From positions 1 to 64,000 of the forward strand of contig CAYNJC010000023.1 of NCBI GenBank assembly GCA_964397565.1: 64,000 nt of DNA, read 5' to 3'. Positions 1-9,350 of the stretch are shown here, piece by piece. Under the pieces are notes generated by a model. That model searched no databases. It saw nothing but the letters and a program-made list of their open reading frames with translations, and was not told the DNA's origin. Positions within the stretch are counted from its first letter, which is position 1. Every line of letters begins with the position of its first letter. Both the position numbers and the translations under genes were made by a program. This DNA comes from JAPLST01 sp964397565 (GTDB taxonomy: Bacteria > Auribacterota > UBA3054 > JAPLST01).

Positions 1-37
1 ACAACCACTACTTGCCGCTTGACTTTTAAGACCGTAT

Positions 38-78
38 CTACAAGGACGCTGCAAAATAGAAAACGCTCTCATGGGTAC
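38..78 (+). repeat. Truncated copy of the 129-bp inverted-repeat element
   Basis: This 41-nt stretch matches the right-hand end of the element seen complete at 51042-51170 (compare 51130-51170), with several substitutions. The left part of the element is not recognisable here. It is probably a decayed copy. The rest of positions 1-265 holds no gene I can support. Confidence 0.5.
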
Positions 79-265
79 TCTTTGCGGTGCTTAACGGTAG
101 CAACACTGAACGATGGATGCCCTATCCGGAATATTCGTGTTAGTGTTGTGCGCTTCATGCACGCTTCTGTGCTTGTTGCATACCAAGATCACTCCGCCAC
201 AGTTGCACACAGATTCTGCGCATCGCCGCATCCGGGTTGACACCAGCGTGCAAAGGCAGGGGCCT

Positions 266-294
266 TTGACAGTCTGGCGCGCTTGTGCTACCAT
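266..294 (+). promoter_or_regulatory. Promoter of the glutamate dehydrogenase-type gene
   Basis: TTGACA (266-271), a 17-nt spacer ending in TGC, and TACCAT (289-294). The predicted transcription start is near 301, so the GTG at 283 cannot be the translation start; ATG 343 or 352 must be. Confidence 0.7.
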
Positions 295-342
295 AGTGCA
301 GTAGGCCACACGAGCCAGACCATCATTGATTGTTACCACGGG

Positions 343-1671
343 ATGAACTGTATGAATGCAGCACCTGCATCGTCGTTACCGTCACTGCCGCCGCTGGCAT
401 GGCAGAATGTGCCGCACGGCGGCACGTTACTCGACAATGTCAACTTTTATTTGCGTCAGGCGATCGAGCATTTGGCTATGGCACGCACGTTCCCCGGCCA
501 GTGCATTGAAGAACGCCTGCTCGAACCGGACAGCGTGATTGAGCGCAAGATCAGTCTGCAAATGGACGACGGTAGCGTGCGCTGCCTGCGTGCCTTTCGT
601 GTGCAGCACAACAACGACATTGGAATTTACAAGGGTGGCCTGCGCTGGGACACGGGCGTGACGCGCGATGAAGTGGTGGCGCTGGCCTCAAACATGACCT
701 GGAAATGCGCCTTGGCGCGCGTGCCGTTCGGCGGCGCGAAAGGCGGTGTGGCGGTTGATCCGCAAGCCTTGTCGCGCACGGAAAAGGAGCGCTTGGCGAA
801 GGGCTACATGCGCACCTTCGCCGATGTGCTCGGCCCCGACAAGGATGTCGCCGCGCCGGATATGGGCACCGACAGCCAGACCATGGCATGGATGTTTAAG
901 CGCTACACGGAATTGTGCGACGACCGCACCGTGCCCGGCATCGTGACCGGCAAACCGGTCGAACTGTTTGGTTCGTATGGCCGCACGGAGGCGACCGGCT
1001 ATGGGTTGGCAATCTGCGTGGCGAATGTCATTGCGCCCGCCGGCGCGCGCGTCATAGTGGAGGGCTTCGGCAAAGTCGGCATGTACGCGGCGTTGCGCAT
1101 GCAGCAACTGGGCGCGCGCGTCATCGGCCTGGCCGATCCTTCCCTGTTTGGCGGCGCGCTGCACGATCCCAACGGACTCGATATCGCCGCCATGATGCGC
1201 TGCTTGCAGCGCGACGGGCGCGACGGGCTGCGTGCCGCGTATCCGGCGACGCTGGCGCCAGAGGCGCTGCTGCGCCTGCCGTGCGACGTGCTCCTGCCGT
1301 GCGCGACTGAAAACACGATTACCGACACCATCGCGGCAACGCTCGACACGCGGGTCATCGCCGAGGGCGCCAACGGGCCGACCACGCCGGCCGCGCACCA
1401 GTTGTTGCACAATCGTGGCGTGATCATTCTGCCGGATATTCTGGCGAATGCCGGCGGTGTGATTGTCTCGTATTTCGAGTGGCTGCAGAACATCCAGGAA
1501 GATTATTGGGATGAGGCCACGGCGCTGGCGCGCTTGGATCGCATGATGAACGAGAACACGCGCGCGCTGCTCGCCGCGGCGGCCGAGTTGAAGCTTGACC
1601 TGCGCACGGCCGCCTATGTACGCGCGCTCGAACGCGTGGCCGCGGCGCGGCGCTATCTGGGCGCGCAATAG
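343..1671 (+). CDS. gdhA: Glu/Leu/Phe/Val-family dehydrogenase, probably NAD(P)-glutamate dehydrogenase
   Basis: The protein has 442 residues, the usual length for bacterial glutamate dehydrogenase. It would interconvert glutamate and 2-oxoglutarate plus ammonia in the cytoplasm. Visible family motifs are YKGGLRW, which carries the substrate-binding lysine, then VPFGGAKGG with the catalytic lysine, and APDMGTD. A C-terminal Rossmann domain contains GFGKVG. The motif spacing is closest to the RocG/GudB type. ATG 343 is chosen because the promoter start lies near 301; ATG 352 is equally possible, and neither has a strong ribosome binding site. The family also includes leucine and phenylalanine dehydrogenases, so substrate is assigned by similarity only. 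It appears monocistronic. Confidence 0.88.
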   Translation: MNCMNAAPASSLPSLPPLAWQNVPHGGTLLDNVNFYLRQAIEHLAMARTFPGQCIEERLLEPDSVIERKISLQMDDGSVRCLRAFRVQHNNDIGIYKGGLRWDTGVTRDEVVALASNMTWKCALARVPFGGAKGGVAVDPQALSRTEKERLAKGYMRTFADVLGPDKDVAAPDMGTDSQTMAWMFKRYTELCDDRTVPGIVTGKPVELFGSYGRTEATGYGLAICVANVIAPAGARVIVEGFGKVGMYAALRMQQLGARVIGLADPSLFGGALHDPNGLDIAAMMRCLQRDGRDGLRAAYPATLAPEALLRLPCDVLLPCATENTITDTIAATLDTRVIAEGANGPTTPAAHQLLHNRGVIILPDILANAGGVIVSYFEWLQNIQEDYWDEATALARLDRMMNENTRALLAAAAELKLDLRTAAYVRALERVAAARRYLGAQ

Positions 1672-2056
1672 TGCTTTCAGTGCAGTAGCCGCCACCATTC
1701 CGCGCCGCATTGCCGCGCACGACGCAATCGCTGACGAGGACGAGCGCACCCCTCAACGGCCTGCTGCATCGCGTTCGCGGCGGTGGCCCAGGATGTGCAC
1801 GGCGCGGCAGGCGTCCGATTTCCCTGCCACACCTAGTTCGTGGCGGCCTAGCTGAAGCGTGCAGCACGCACGCACACTGCGAGTTGCTACTCAACTGGAC
1901 CAAGGGGTAAAAAGATGAACAGAGCAACAAGAGGCGGCACATCATTATGAATGCTGGTTCTCTTGCGCCTCTTTCAAGCTCTGATCCTCTTCGTTACAAT
2001 GCAAATTTGACTCAGACCTTATTGGTATATCGGAATTGCTGCGGAGAGCTGTTTTT
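1672..2056. other. Intergenic region without a supported gene
   Basis: No convincing reading frame. An 8-bp inverted repeat (1929-1936 with 1966-1973, AAGAGGCG/CGCCTCTT) with a long loop and a short T run could be a weak terminator. The 3' part is AT-rich and leads into the promoter at 2057. Confidence 0.4.
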
Positions 2057-2085
2057 TTGACAGCCGCGTTGAGAAATGGTATACT
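2057..2085 (+). promoter_or_regulatory. Consensus sigma-70 promoter of the NHL-repeat gene
   Basis: TTGACA (2057-2062), exactly 17 nt, TATACT (2080-2085), with TGG directly before the -10 box. The predicted RNA start near 2092 rules out the in-frame ATG at 2076. Confidence 0.85.
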
Positions 2086-2135
2086 GGTTGCGTAACCTGT
2101 TCACTGTTTTGTTCACCATGAAACGGAGCAAGATC

Positions 2136-3656
2136 ATGCGTGCGTTACACACCCTCTCACTTTTCTGCGTCGTCGTTCTGCTGTGTGGCGTGACTGCGCG
2201 CGCCGTGGCTGCCACGCCCAGCGACTATCGCTTTGTGCGCGAATTCGGGCAGGCCGGCACGAATGCCAATCAGTTCAACGACATGGACGGCGTCGCGGTT
2301 GACCGCTTTGGCCATGTCTACGTAACCGACACGATCCCGCCCGACACTTCACCCAGCGGGCGTGACCTGGCCGGCAGCTTTGCCACCAACATGTGCGTCA
2401 AGCGCTGGACCACCGCAGGCGTGTACGAGTTGCTCTGGGAGAACAACGAACTGTACCCGGAACTGCCCGCCGCCGGCATTGATTGCAGTTGCGACGGCGA
2501 TCCCTTTTATGTTGCGCCGGCGTATGTGATTGCGCCGTACGGCTCCAAGATTGTCCACACGGATCCGCTCGGCGCGGTGTACGAGAAATTCCCGAATTGG
2601 TTCAGCAACACGATGGGCTTTTACTTCCGCGACGTGGCGGTCTGTGCGAATGGCGATGTGTATGGCATTCTGCAAGGCGCCAGTTGGGGAACGACCAGCA
2701 CCGTGTTCACCACCTATGTCGTGCGCTATGTCTGGACCGGCACGGAGTGGAGCAATGCCGCCGCCGCCGGCATCGCGCCGTTTGCCAAGCTGGGCGCGAC
2801 GGCCTGGGGCATCGAGGCCGATGCGTGGCGCAGCCGCGTTTATGTCAGCATTCTAGCGGGCGACGACGGCGCGGGCGGCGTCAAGGTTTTCGATCTGGAT
2901 CTCACCCCGCTCGCGGCGTATGACCCGTGGGACTATAATGCGCGCCCGCTCGGCATCGCGGTCGACCATCGCGACGGCAGCATCCTCGTGTGCGAGGCCG
3001 TCAGCAACATGATTTACAAGTACGGCACGGATGGCACCCTCCTGACCAGTTGGGGTGGGCCGGGCGCGACCCCGTCGTTGTTCAACCGGCCGAGCGATCT
3101 CGATGTGGATATGGACGGCTGGGTCTTCGTCGCCGACGCCGACAATCACCGCGTGCAAGTCTTTGCCCCGCCCCGCAATGGCAATCTCAACTTCATCGTC
3201 GACAAGGCCAATCTCGTCGTGCGCTGGAAGCCACGGCTGAGAGGCAAGACTAATGACACGATCGCAGTCAGGGCTATTGCCGCCATTGATGCCTATACCA
3301 ACATCACGACGTTGGCGGGCATGCAGTTCAGCTTCCGCTTTGGCAACGTTGACATCATTCCCGAGATGACGCCGACCAAAGCGAACAAAAAGGGCACGCG
3401 CGCTATTTATCGGCCGGACAAGAATCACAAAATGGTGGTGGTGTTTCGCCCGCAGGGCGCTTTGCTGAAGATGTCCGGGATGCTCAAGCGGGCAAACATC
3501 CCCGATGCACTCGGCATCACCGATGTCGCTGTGCTGCCGCCCTGGCTGTGGGTGAACGCGCAAATGACCCTGTCCAACGAATATCTCGGCACACACTACC
3601 TGCGCATGCTGCACAAGAACAAGGTCGGCAGGATCTACAGGTCCTGGAAGAAATAG
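2136..3656 (+). CDS. Secreted NHL-repeat protein
   Basis: A 506-residue exported protein. It begins with a signal peptide (Arg near the start, a hydrophobic core, then AVAA before TPSDY). The body, roughly residues 30-350, contains beta-propeller NHL-type repeats such as GVAVDRFGHVYVTDT, GIAVDHRDGSILVCE and DLDVDMDGWVFVADADNHRVQVF. The last 150 or so residues form a separate domain I do not recognise. There is no PEP-CTERM tail, unlike other secreted proteins here. ATG 2136 is chosen over ATG 2118 because CGGAGC lies in Shine-Dalgarno position and a signal peptide follows directly. NHL propellers bind partners or surfaces; no catalytic function can be assigned. Confidence 0.82.
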   Translation: MRALHTLSLFCVVVLLCGVTARAVAATPSDYRFVREFGQAGTNANQFNDMDGVAVDRFGHVYVTDTIPPDTSPSGRDLAGSFATNMCVKRWTTAGVYELLWENNELYPELPAAGIDCSCDGDPFYVAPAYVIAPYGSKIVHTDPLGAVYEKFPNWFSNTMGFYFRDVAVCANGDVYGILQGASWGTTSTVFTTYVVRYVWTGTEWSNAAAAGIAPFAKLGATAWGIEADAWRSRVYVSILAGDDGAGGVKVFDLDLTPLAAYDPWDYNARPLGIAVDHRDGSILVCEAVSNMIYKYGTDGTLLTSWGGPGATPSLFNRPSDLDVDMDGWVFVADADNHRVQVFAPPRNGNLNFIVDKANLVVRWKPRLRGKTNDTIAVRAIAAIDAYTNITTLAGMQFSFRFGNVDIIPEMTPTKANKKGTRAIYRPDKNHKMVVVFRPQGALLKMSGMLKRANIPDALGITDVAVLPPWLWVNAQMTLSNEYLGTHYLRMLHKNKVGRIYRSWKK

Positions 3657-3886
3657 CCCGGCGCGGATGGTGCCAATCAGGCGCGCGGCAGCATCGCTAG
3701 TGGCAGCGGCTCTCCATCATTCCGCGAAGACTATGCCACACAGAACGTGGCGCCCATTCCGCGGCGACAAACGCTAACGAATGTCGTCTGCAAATGTTGC
3801 AGTGCCTGCGGACGGCGGGCAGGGCCTGCCCGCTCTACCTGCCTGGCCACGGCACGCCGTTCCGCAGCGGCATGTGCCCGGCCGGA

Positions 3887-4981
3887 TTAGCATGCATACC
3901 GCGCAATGAACCGGCGCACATCGTCTTCGCGTTCCTGCGCCGCTTCGGCGATCAAGATCAAGCCGCGCGCATCGCCCAGCGTGTCTACAATCGTGTCAAA
4001 ACGCTGCACCGTCTCGTCCCATGTGGCCGCGCCGAAAATCTGGTCCAGTTTGCCGGCCGCACGGATTTTTTTGTGCACGTCCGGCCAGGCTTCGCTCTGC
4101 GGCTGGCCCTCACCCGGAATCCATTGCACCCCCTGCAGTTCCGGTATGCTCAGCAGTGAATCCAAATGTGGCAGTTGGCCCGGCCCGTCCAAATGATAAA
4201 ACGCATGGGTAATTTTCTGGCAGCTTGCCGCCAGTTCTGGCTTGACAAATTCATCGAACATGGCTGGGCCGATCATGTAGGCGAAATCGCACTGCAGCAT
4301 GTAATACGGCTGGGCTGAATAGATCGGCGTCCACGCCGTGTAGCACGGATTCATGGGCTGCAACACGCCGTTGAGTTCGGCAAAATATCTGTGCCACAAC
4401 GCATGAATCTCCCACGTCAGGCGCTTGACATCGTCAGGATGGTCGTATAGATCATACAGCAGCTTCTCGCTGGGACGAAAGGATGCCAGAATATCAAGGG
4501 CACCGCCCAAGTCCGTCATGCCGACTTGCACCAGCCCCTGCCAGCGCCGCAGCGCCGCCGCACAGATGTCCTTCACGCGCTGCAGCCAGACATTGTCGGC
4601 GTCATATGCCAAGCGCAGCTCCGCCAGCTTGGCGTCCTGCCGCGGGTGAAACCAGACCGTGTCGTTGCCACACATCACCTTGGCACCCAGAAACGCGGCC
4701 ACCACACCCGGCCCGAAATTCGGCAAGATAGATGGAAAGGCATCGCCCAGATATGTTTGCTGCGCCAACTGATAATCCCACGCATCCACGACCGCATCGG
4801 CGGACACACTCATGTCATAAAACGCGGTGAAGCCGTAATAGGGCTGGGCCGCAACTGGCCGGCCGGCCGGGCGACCGTTAAGGGTGATGTGCAGCAACGG
4901 CCGGGCCAGCGTGCCCGCCCACCATGCCGCATACGCGGCCCGCAGCGCGTGCCAACATGCAGGCGCGAATGCAATGCTCAA
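3887..4981 (-). CDS. Uroporphyrinogen-decarboxylase-like (URO-D superfamily) protein
   Basis: 364 residues with the URO-D/methyltransferase TIM-barrel look: a DAFPSILPNFGPG segment near residue 80, and HLDGPGQLPHLD plus GVQWIPGEGQ in the C-terminal third. Members next to sugar genes in anaerobes are usually not heme enzymes but corrinoid-type methyltransferases or unknown. It shares 4 bp with the upstream deacetylase gene (TTGA), so it starts at TTG 4981; no in-frame ATG occurs before residue 57. Heme decarboxylation is unlikely because the catalytic N-terminal arginine motif of HemE is not visible. Function unknown, probably linked to amino-sugar or methyl metabolism. Confidence 0.75.
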   Translation of the reverse strand: MSIAFAPACWHALRAAYAAWWAGTLARPLLHITLNGRPAGRPVAAQPYYGFTAFYDMSVSADAVVDAWDYQLAQQTYLGDAFPSILPNFGPGVVAAFLGAKVMCGNDTVWFHPRQDAKLAELRLAYDADNVWLQRVKDICAAALRRWQGLVQVGMTDLGGALDILASFRPSEKLLYDLYDHPDDVKRLTWEIHALWHRYFAELNGVLQPMNPCYTAWTPIYSAQPYYMLQCDFAYMIGPAMFDEFVKPELAASCQKITHAFYHLDGPGQLPHLDSLLSIPELQGVQWIPGEGQPQSEAWPDVHKKIRAAGKLDQIFGAATWDETVQRFDTIVDTLGDARGLILIAEAAQEREDDVRRFIARYAC

Positions 4982-5904
4982 GGAAACAATCCCAGCAGTT
5001 TCAGCGCATTCGCGCGGGTGACCTGGCGCAATTGCGCGGCAGTCAGCAGTTCAAGCGTCGCAAGGTGCTGCGCACATTCGCCGAGCGTCGCGGACGAGCC
5101 AGCCAGCGTGCCGGTGTCCGGCGACGACACCCGGCCACTGGCTTCCAGCACGACGCGCATGCCCATGCAGTCATACGCACCGGGCGGCAGGCCGGCGACC
5201 GGCGCGACATCGCTGACAACAATGAACTTGTCCGCGCCTTTTGTCCGCAGCACCGTTTTGATGAAGGCATCATTCAGGTGATACCCGTCGGTGATGCACA
5301 TGGCCGTCACCGCATCACAGCCGAGCAGCCACCACATGGCATTGTCACGCGGATGGGCCGCGCGTGGAAAAGCATTGCCGAGATGTGTCGCGCAGCGCGC
5401 CCCGGCCTCGACTGCGCGCAGAATCTGCTGCTCGGTGCCGTTGGTGTGGCCCAGCGACACCACGATGCCCAGGGCGCACGCGCAGCGGATGGTCTCGCAG
5501 GCACCCGGCAGCTCCGGCGCAAGCGTCAGCAGTTTGATATGTCCCTGCGCCAGTGTCTGCCAGTGCTCGAGCAGCGCCGGCATCGGTGGCTGCATCCATG
5601 CGACATGATGACACCCGCGTGCGCCCGGCTGCGGCGAGAGAAATGGCCCTTCAAGGTGGACGCCCAGCACATGCGCCGCCAGATCGCCCGTCTCGCAGGC
5701 TGCGGCCAGCACCGGCAGGTTCTGCTCGTAGACCGCCGTTGGCGCAGTAATAATTGTCGGACAGAACGCCGCCGTGCCGCGCGCCACCAGCGCCTGCGTC
5801 ACGCGCCGCACCGCATCCACCGTCAGCCCCGCTGTCGAGAAATCGACGCCAACAAACCCGTTCACCTGCAGGTCTGCATAGTCCCTGTGGGGTTCAGTGT
5901 CCAC
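4978..5904 (-). CDS. nagA: N-acetylglucosamine-6-phosphate deacetylase-like amidohydrolase
   Basis: 308 residues. It would deacetylate GlcNAc-6-P in the cytoplasm. Metal and substrate motifs of the NagA barrel are present: HLEGPF, SLGHTN, THLGNAFP (NagA normally has THLFNAM), and VVSDVAPVAGLPPG holding the expected catalytic aspartate. At 308 residues it is shorter than the usual 380 or so: the chain begins almost at the first barrel strand (DLQVNGFVGVDF), so most of the beta-sandwich domain is missing. The start is GTG 5904. The stop overlaps the start of the URO-D-like gene, so the two are translationally coupled. A related sugar-phosphate deacetylase role is the main alternative. Confidence 0.82.
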   Translation of the reverse strand: MDTEPHRDYADLQVNGFVGVDFSTAGLTVDAVRRVTQALVARGTAAFCPTIITAPTAVYEQNLPVLAAACETGDLAAHVLGVHLEGPFLSPQPGARGCHHVAWMQPPMPALLEHWQTLAQGHIKLLTLAPELPGACETIRCACALGIVVSLGHTNGTEQQILRAVEAGARCATHLGNAFPRAAHPRDNAMWWLLGCDAVTAMCITDGYHLNDAFIKTVLRTKGADKFIVVSDVAPVAGLPPGAYDCMGMRVVLEASGRVSSPDTGTLAGSSATLGECAQHLATLELLTAAQLRQVTRANALKLLGLFP

Positions 5905-5948
5905 GTCAGCCTTTCGCGTACGTCATGGGCTCTACCAATCTACTACGT

Positions 5949-6560
5949 TCAGCGTGGCGGCGGCAAGCGGCTCAGGCGCTGCGCAATAAGTTCGAAGAAT
6001 TCATTGGCGGCGGCATTTTGGGCTGCTACGTATTCCTCGGGTTTGCCGTTCGGCAGGGCGCGCGTGCGTTCAAACCAATTACTTTCGAGGACGCGCTTGT
6101 CGGTGTCGGCCACAAATTCGTATTTGACGCGAAACAGGGCCGACCATTGCTTGCCGCGCTGGACTTGGTCAAAGGCATCGACATAGGTTGCAATGATCAC
6201 CTGCACGTCATCCTTGTAAATGCGCGGGGTGGCGGTGACATAGGCGCAGCGGCGCGCGAGATACGTCATGAGGGCCTCGGTAAGCATGTCGCACGGGCCT
6301 TCCGACCAACGCGCGTTGGGGTAGCTATCCATAACATTCGGTGCAGGGCTGACGACGATTTGCTCGCGTTTGTAGGCCGCACTGCCATCGAAGCGCTGGA
6401 CGGCGACCCGCAGGGCATTGGTGGGGCCGAGCGCGCCGGCCGCGGCATCCAGCTGAAAGCGGGTGACCACGGGGGGCGTAACCGACGTGAGTGACATACA
6501 CCCAGCCAGCGTCAGCGCGAGGGCGGACAGACTGCCTGAAAATCGAAGGCACCTATTCAT
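5949..6560 (-). CDS. ABC-transport auxiliary lipoprotein of the Mla/MCE system
   Basis: 203 residues with a lipoprotein signal: a hydrophobic stretch followed by LAGC, so Cys21 would be lipidated. The mature part (TRFQLDAAAG, LRVAVQRFDG, and a late EYVAAQNAAANEFFELIAQ helix) fits the ABC_trans_aux/PqiC-like lipoprotein family that bridges MCE proteins to the outer membrane. It starts 8 bp inside the end of the MCE gene and closes the four-gene transporter set, which is the main support for the role. Confidence 0.8.
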   Translation of the reverse strand: MNRCLRFSGSLSALALTLAGCMSLTSVTPPVVTRFQLDAAAGALGPTNALRVAVQRFDGSAAYKREQIVVSPAPNVMDSYPNARWSEGPCDMLTEALMTYLARRCAYVTATPRIYKDDVQVIIATYVDAFDQVQRGKQWSALFRVKYEFVADTDKRVLESNWFERTRALPNGKPEEYVAAQNAAANEFFELIAQRLSRLPPPR

Positions 6561-7422
6561 TCATCCACTCCTTTGTCTTTTCACCTTTGCCGCGAATCAG
6601 CGGGTGGCGATTCAGATTAATCAGCAATTCGTTCAGACTATCGGTCGCCGCGCGAATGCTGTTCAGCGTGTCGTTAACGGTGGTCTGATTCTGGGACATC
6701 ATCTCATTGGCACTGTCCACCGCGCGTTGGACGGCAATCAAGGTGCCGCGCATGTCGGTCATCGTGTCTTTAATTTGGGCGGCATTGATAGCGGTGCGCA
6801 CATCCGCCAGCGTTTGGCGGAATTCAGCGGTGGCGTTGGTCGCATCGTTCTTGAGGAACGTGTCAAATTGCACCAGGATCGACGAGAGGGCGTGGGCGTT
6901 TTCGGGGCTGAAGATATTATTGACATTGCTGATCAAGACCGAGCTGCGTGAGGAGATCTCGGCCGCCTGCATGAAAATGGTGTCAAACATCGTGCGTTCG
7001 CTCTTGATGATATTCCCCTGCGTGTTGGGCTTGATCACCTCGGCTTCGGCAGTGCCCGGCGTGATTTGGATGAAACGACTGCCGACGATGGGTGAATCAA
7101 GTTCAAGCCGGGCGACGCTGTCGCCCTTGATGATGGTGTTCTTCTGGACTTCAACGGTGACGCGCGTCTGGTTCTGGTTTTGAATGTCCGTCACCGGTTT
7201 GATGCGAAGGACTTTGCCAATGGCGACCCCGTTGAAGCGCACGGGCGAGCCGGGCGCGATCCCTTTGACTTCGGTAAAATCAATGTAATAGGTGTCCTTT
7301 TCTTCCATCCAGTTCGTGCCCACGAGCACAAGAACGATGGTTGTGGCAAGCGCGATGGTGACGGTCAGAAAGACCAGCGCTTTGATTTTTTCGGAATGTG
7401 CAATAGCCATAAAAGTCAGCAA
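6553..7422 (-). CDS. mlaD: MlaD-family MCE-domain substrate-binding protein
   Basis: 289 residues. One N-terminal membrane helix (about residues 14-35) anchors it in the inner membrane. The MCE domain follows (DFTEVKGIAPGSPVRFNGVAIGKV), then a long helical region rich in Asn, Thr and Gln (about residues 150-280) that probably forms the periplasmic barrel or a coiled coil. Together with the permease, ATPase and lipoprotein genes it would carry lipids between the membranes. It lies 12 bp after the ATPase gene. E. coli MlaD is about 180 residues; this longer form resembles those of PVC bacteria and chloroplast TGD2. Confidence 0.88.
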   Translation of the reverse strand: MLTFMAIAHSEKIKALVFLTVTIALATTIVLVLVGTNWMEEKDTYYIDFTEVKGIAPGSPVRFNGVAIGKVLRIKPVTDIQNQNQTRVTVEVQKNTIIKGDSVARLELDSPIVGSRFIQITPGTAEAEVIKPNTQGNIIKSERTMFDTIFMQAAEISSRSSVLISNVNNIFSPENAHALSSILVQFDTFLKNDATNATAEFRQTLADVRTAINAAQIKDTMTDMRGTLIAVQRAVDSANEMMSQNQTTVNDTLNSIRAATDSLNELLINLNRHPLIRGKGEKTKEWMNE

Positions 7423-7434
7423 CGTAAGGGAACG

Positions 7435-8178
7435 TTAATGCGTCTCGTGGCGCATGAAGAAAGTAACCACCCGTGGATCGCCGCTTTGTTCCATCTCGCG
7501 GATGGTGCCGGCGGCGACAATGTGCTTGTCGGCAATCATGATGCCGCGGTCGGCGATGCGGCGGATACTGGTCATGTCGTGCGTCACGACCACCACGGTG
7601 ATACGCAGCTTCTCGCGCAGGCGCAGGATTGTACGGTCGAGTTCGGCGGCCATGACGGGGTCGAGCCCGGTGGTGTGCTCGTCAAAGAAGAGAATGTCAG
7701 GATCCAAGGCCATGGCGCGTGCGATGGCGGCGCGTTTTTTCATGCCGCCCGACAGTTGTGCGGGCATGTAGTCGCGGGCATGATCGAGCTCGACCAAGTG
7801 CAGTTTCCAATCGACAATGTCCTGAATGACGCGGCTCGGGTAGTCCGTGTATTCCTCCAACGGCAACGAGACATTTTCGGCGACGGTCATCGAATTGAAC
7901 AAGGCGGAGCCCTGAAAGACCATGCCGATGCGCGCGCGCAGCGGCTGCAGCTCGTCGTCACTGGTGCGGGTGACATCGGTGCCCAGAATGTTAATGGTCC
8001 CGGCCGTCGGGTGATACAACCCGAGCAAATGGCGCAGCAGCGTGGACTTGCCGCAACCGCTGCCGCCCATCACGACGAAGATCTGCTGCGGCTCGACCGT
8101 GAAGGAAATGCCGTCGAGCACGACCAGCTCGCCGTAGGCCGCCACCAATTCTTTGACCTCTATTACGGGCGCCGTCAT
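7435..8178 (-). CDS. mlaF: ABC transporter ATP-binding protein, MlaF type
   Basis: 247 residues. It powers the MCE lipid transporter from the cytoplasmic face. Walker A GGSGCGKST, a Q-loop around MVFQGSALF, the signature LSGGMKKR, Walker B DPDILFFDEH and the switch THDM are all present. The phrase LFFDEHTTGLDPV is typical of MlaF/Mkl proteins. The start overlaps the permease stop by 4 bp (ATGA), indicating coupled translation. Confidence 0.93.
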   Translation of the reverse strand: MTAPVIEVKELVAAYGELVVLDGISFTVEPQQIFVVMGGSGCGKSTLLRHLLGLYHPTAGTINILGTDVTRTSDDELQPLRARIGMVFQGSALFNSMTVAENVSLPLEEYTDYPSRVIQDIVDWKLHLVELDHARDYMPAQLSGGMKKRAAIARAMALDPDILFFDEHTTGLDPVMAAELDRTILRLREKLRITVVVVTHDMTSIRRIADRGIMIADKHIVAAGTIREMEQSGDPRVVTFFMRHETH

Positions 8179-9278
8179 GGTTGGAGCGTCGGTCCTTGGC
8201 CCGTGTAGTAAAAGAGTCCGGTGAAGAACAGGTGCGCGACGGCAATCATGATGATCGAGTAGACCACGCTGCGGGTGGTGGACTTGCCGATGCCTTCCGC
8301 GCCGCCACTGGTCGTCAGCCCTTGATGCACGGCAATGCAGGCAATCACCACCCCGTCCGCCACACTTTTCGACAAGCCAATCATGACATCTTTCAACACG
8401 ATGGCCTTCAGCGTCTTGTCAATATAATCAGGGCTGGACATGCCGATCTGCAAGACCGAGACGACATAGCCGCCGAACACGCCGATGATATCGGCAAAGA
8501 TCGTCAGGCACGGCATGACGATGATCAGCGCCACGAATTTCGGCACAATGATGTACTTGGTGATGCTGACGCCCATGGCACGCAAGGCGTCCATTTCTTC
8601 GGACGTGACCATCGAGCCAATCTCGGCGGTGATGGACGAGCCGCTGCGCCCGGCCACCAGCACCGCCGTCATTAGGACGCCCAACTCGTACACAATCGAG
8701 ATCCCCACCATTCTGGGGATCAGAAACAACGCCCCATACACGCGCAACTGCACGGCTGCCTGCATCGCCAGGATCAAGCCCATGATGAACGCCACCAGCG
8801 CGACAATCGGCAGCGAGCGCACGCCGCGCTCGGTGATTTCGTACGCGGTGCGCGTCAGGCGAAATCCATGTCGGCAGAACGGCCCAATTAACGTCCAGAA
8901 CACAATGTCCTGCAGCAACAGGTACAGATCGCGGATACTGTTGAGGAACCGCACGATGCGCACCACGGTCGTCTCGACGATGGCGATCTCGTGCGGACGT
9001 GAACTGCGCCGTTTCTTCGATCGGCGATACAGAAAGAACTCAAGCACCGCGCGCACATCGTCCGGCACACCCACCACCGACCACGCATACCCGCCGCGTT
9101 CGAACCGGCGCAGCAACTGGGCCAGCAGCGCCGCCCGCGCCGTCGGCCAGACCGTCACCGCCGTACCGTCCACACGCACCTGCGGCGCGCGCTGCCTGCG
9201 CACGAGGGCGCAGACCGCCGCGATCTGCGCGGTGTCAAAGGTGTCGGTGAATGCTATGGTGACGGGGTCGGCGGGCAT
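8175..9278 (-). CDS. mlaE: MlaE-family permease with N-terminal STAS-like domain
   Basis: 367 residues. Residues 1-90 resemble a STAS domain fused to the permease, as in many MlaE proteins outside the enterobacteria. From about residue 120 a multi-helix membrane domain contains VAFIMGLILAMQAA, the conserved EIGSMVTSEEMDALRAMG loop, and late helices ending in LFFTGLFYYTGQG. ATG 9278 is preferred to the upstream TTG at 9320, which lies in low-complexity AT-rich sequence and has no homology-like residues. First gene of the mlaE-F-D-lipoprotein group. Confidence 0.9.
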   Translation of the reverse strand: MPADPVTIAFTDTFDTAQIAAVCALVRRQRAPQVRVDGTAVTVWPTARAALLAQLLRRFERGGYAWSVVGVPDDVRAVLEFFLYRRSKKRRSSRPHEIAIVETTVVRIVRFLNSIRDLYLLLQDIVFWTLIGPFCRHGFRLTRTAYEITERGVRSLPIVALVAFIMGLILAMQAAVQLRVYGALFLIPRMVGISIVYELGVLMTAVLVAGRSGSSITAEIGSMVTSEEMDALRAMGVSITKYIIVPKFVALIIVMPCLTIFADIIGVFGGYVVSVLQIGMSSPDYIDKTLKAIVLKDVMIGLSKSVADGVVIACIAVHQGLTTSGGAEGIGKSTTRSVVYSIIMIAVAHLFFTGLFYYTGQGPTLQP

Positions 9279-9281
9279 GGG

Positions 9282-9345
9282 CAGCAGTTTTCGATTTTCA
9301 GTTTTCAGTATTTGGTTCAAATCTCAATTTCACATTTCACATTGT
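9282..9345. repeat. AT-rich low-complexity tract, copy 1
   Basis: A run built from units such as TTTTCAGTTTTCAG and CAAATCTCAATTTCAC. Its reverse complement resembles the tract at 31750-31798 (GAAATTTGAGATTTG). It lies in the gap between folP and mlaE and stands out against the GC-rich surroundings. Confidence 0.5.
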
Positions 9346-9350
9346 CAGAT

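Noticed and set aside
3887..4981. HemE, true uroporphyrinogen decarboxylase
   Set aside because: The catalytic N-terminal arginine motif of HemE is not visible and the neighbours are sugar genes.
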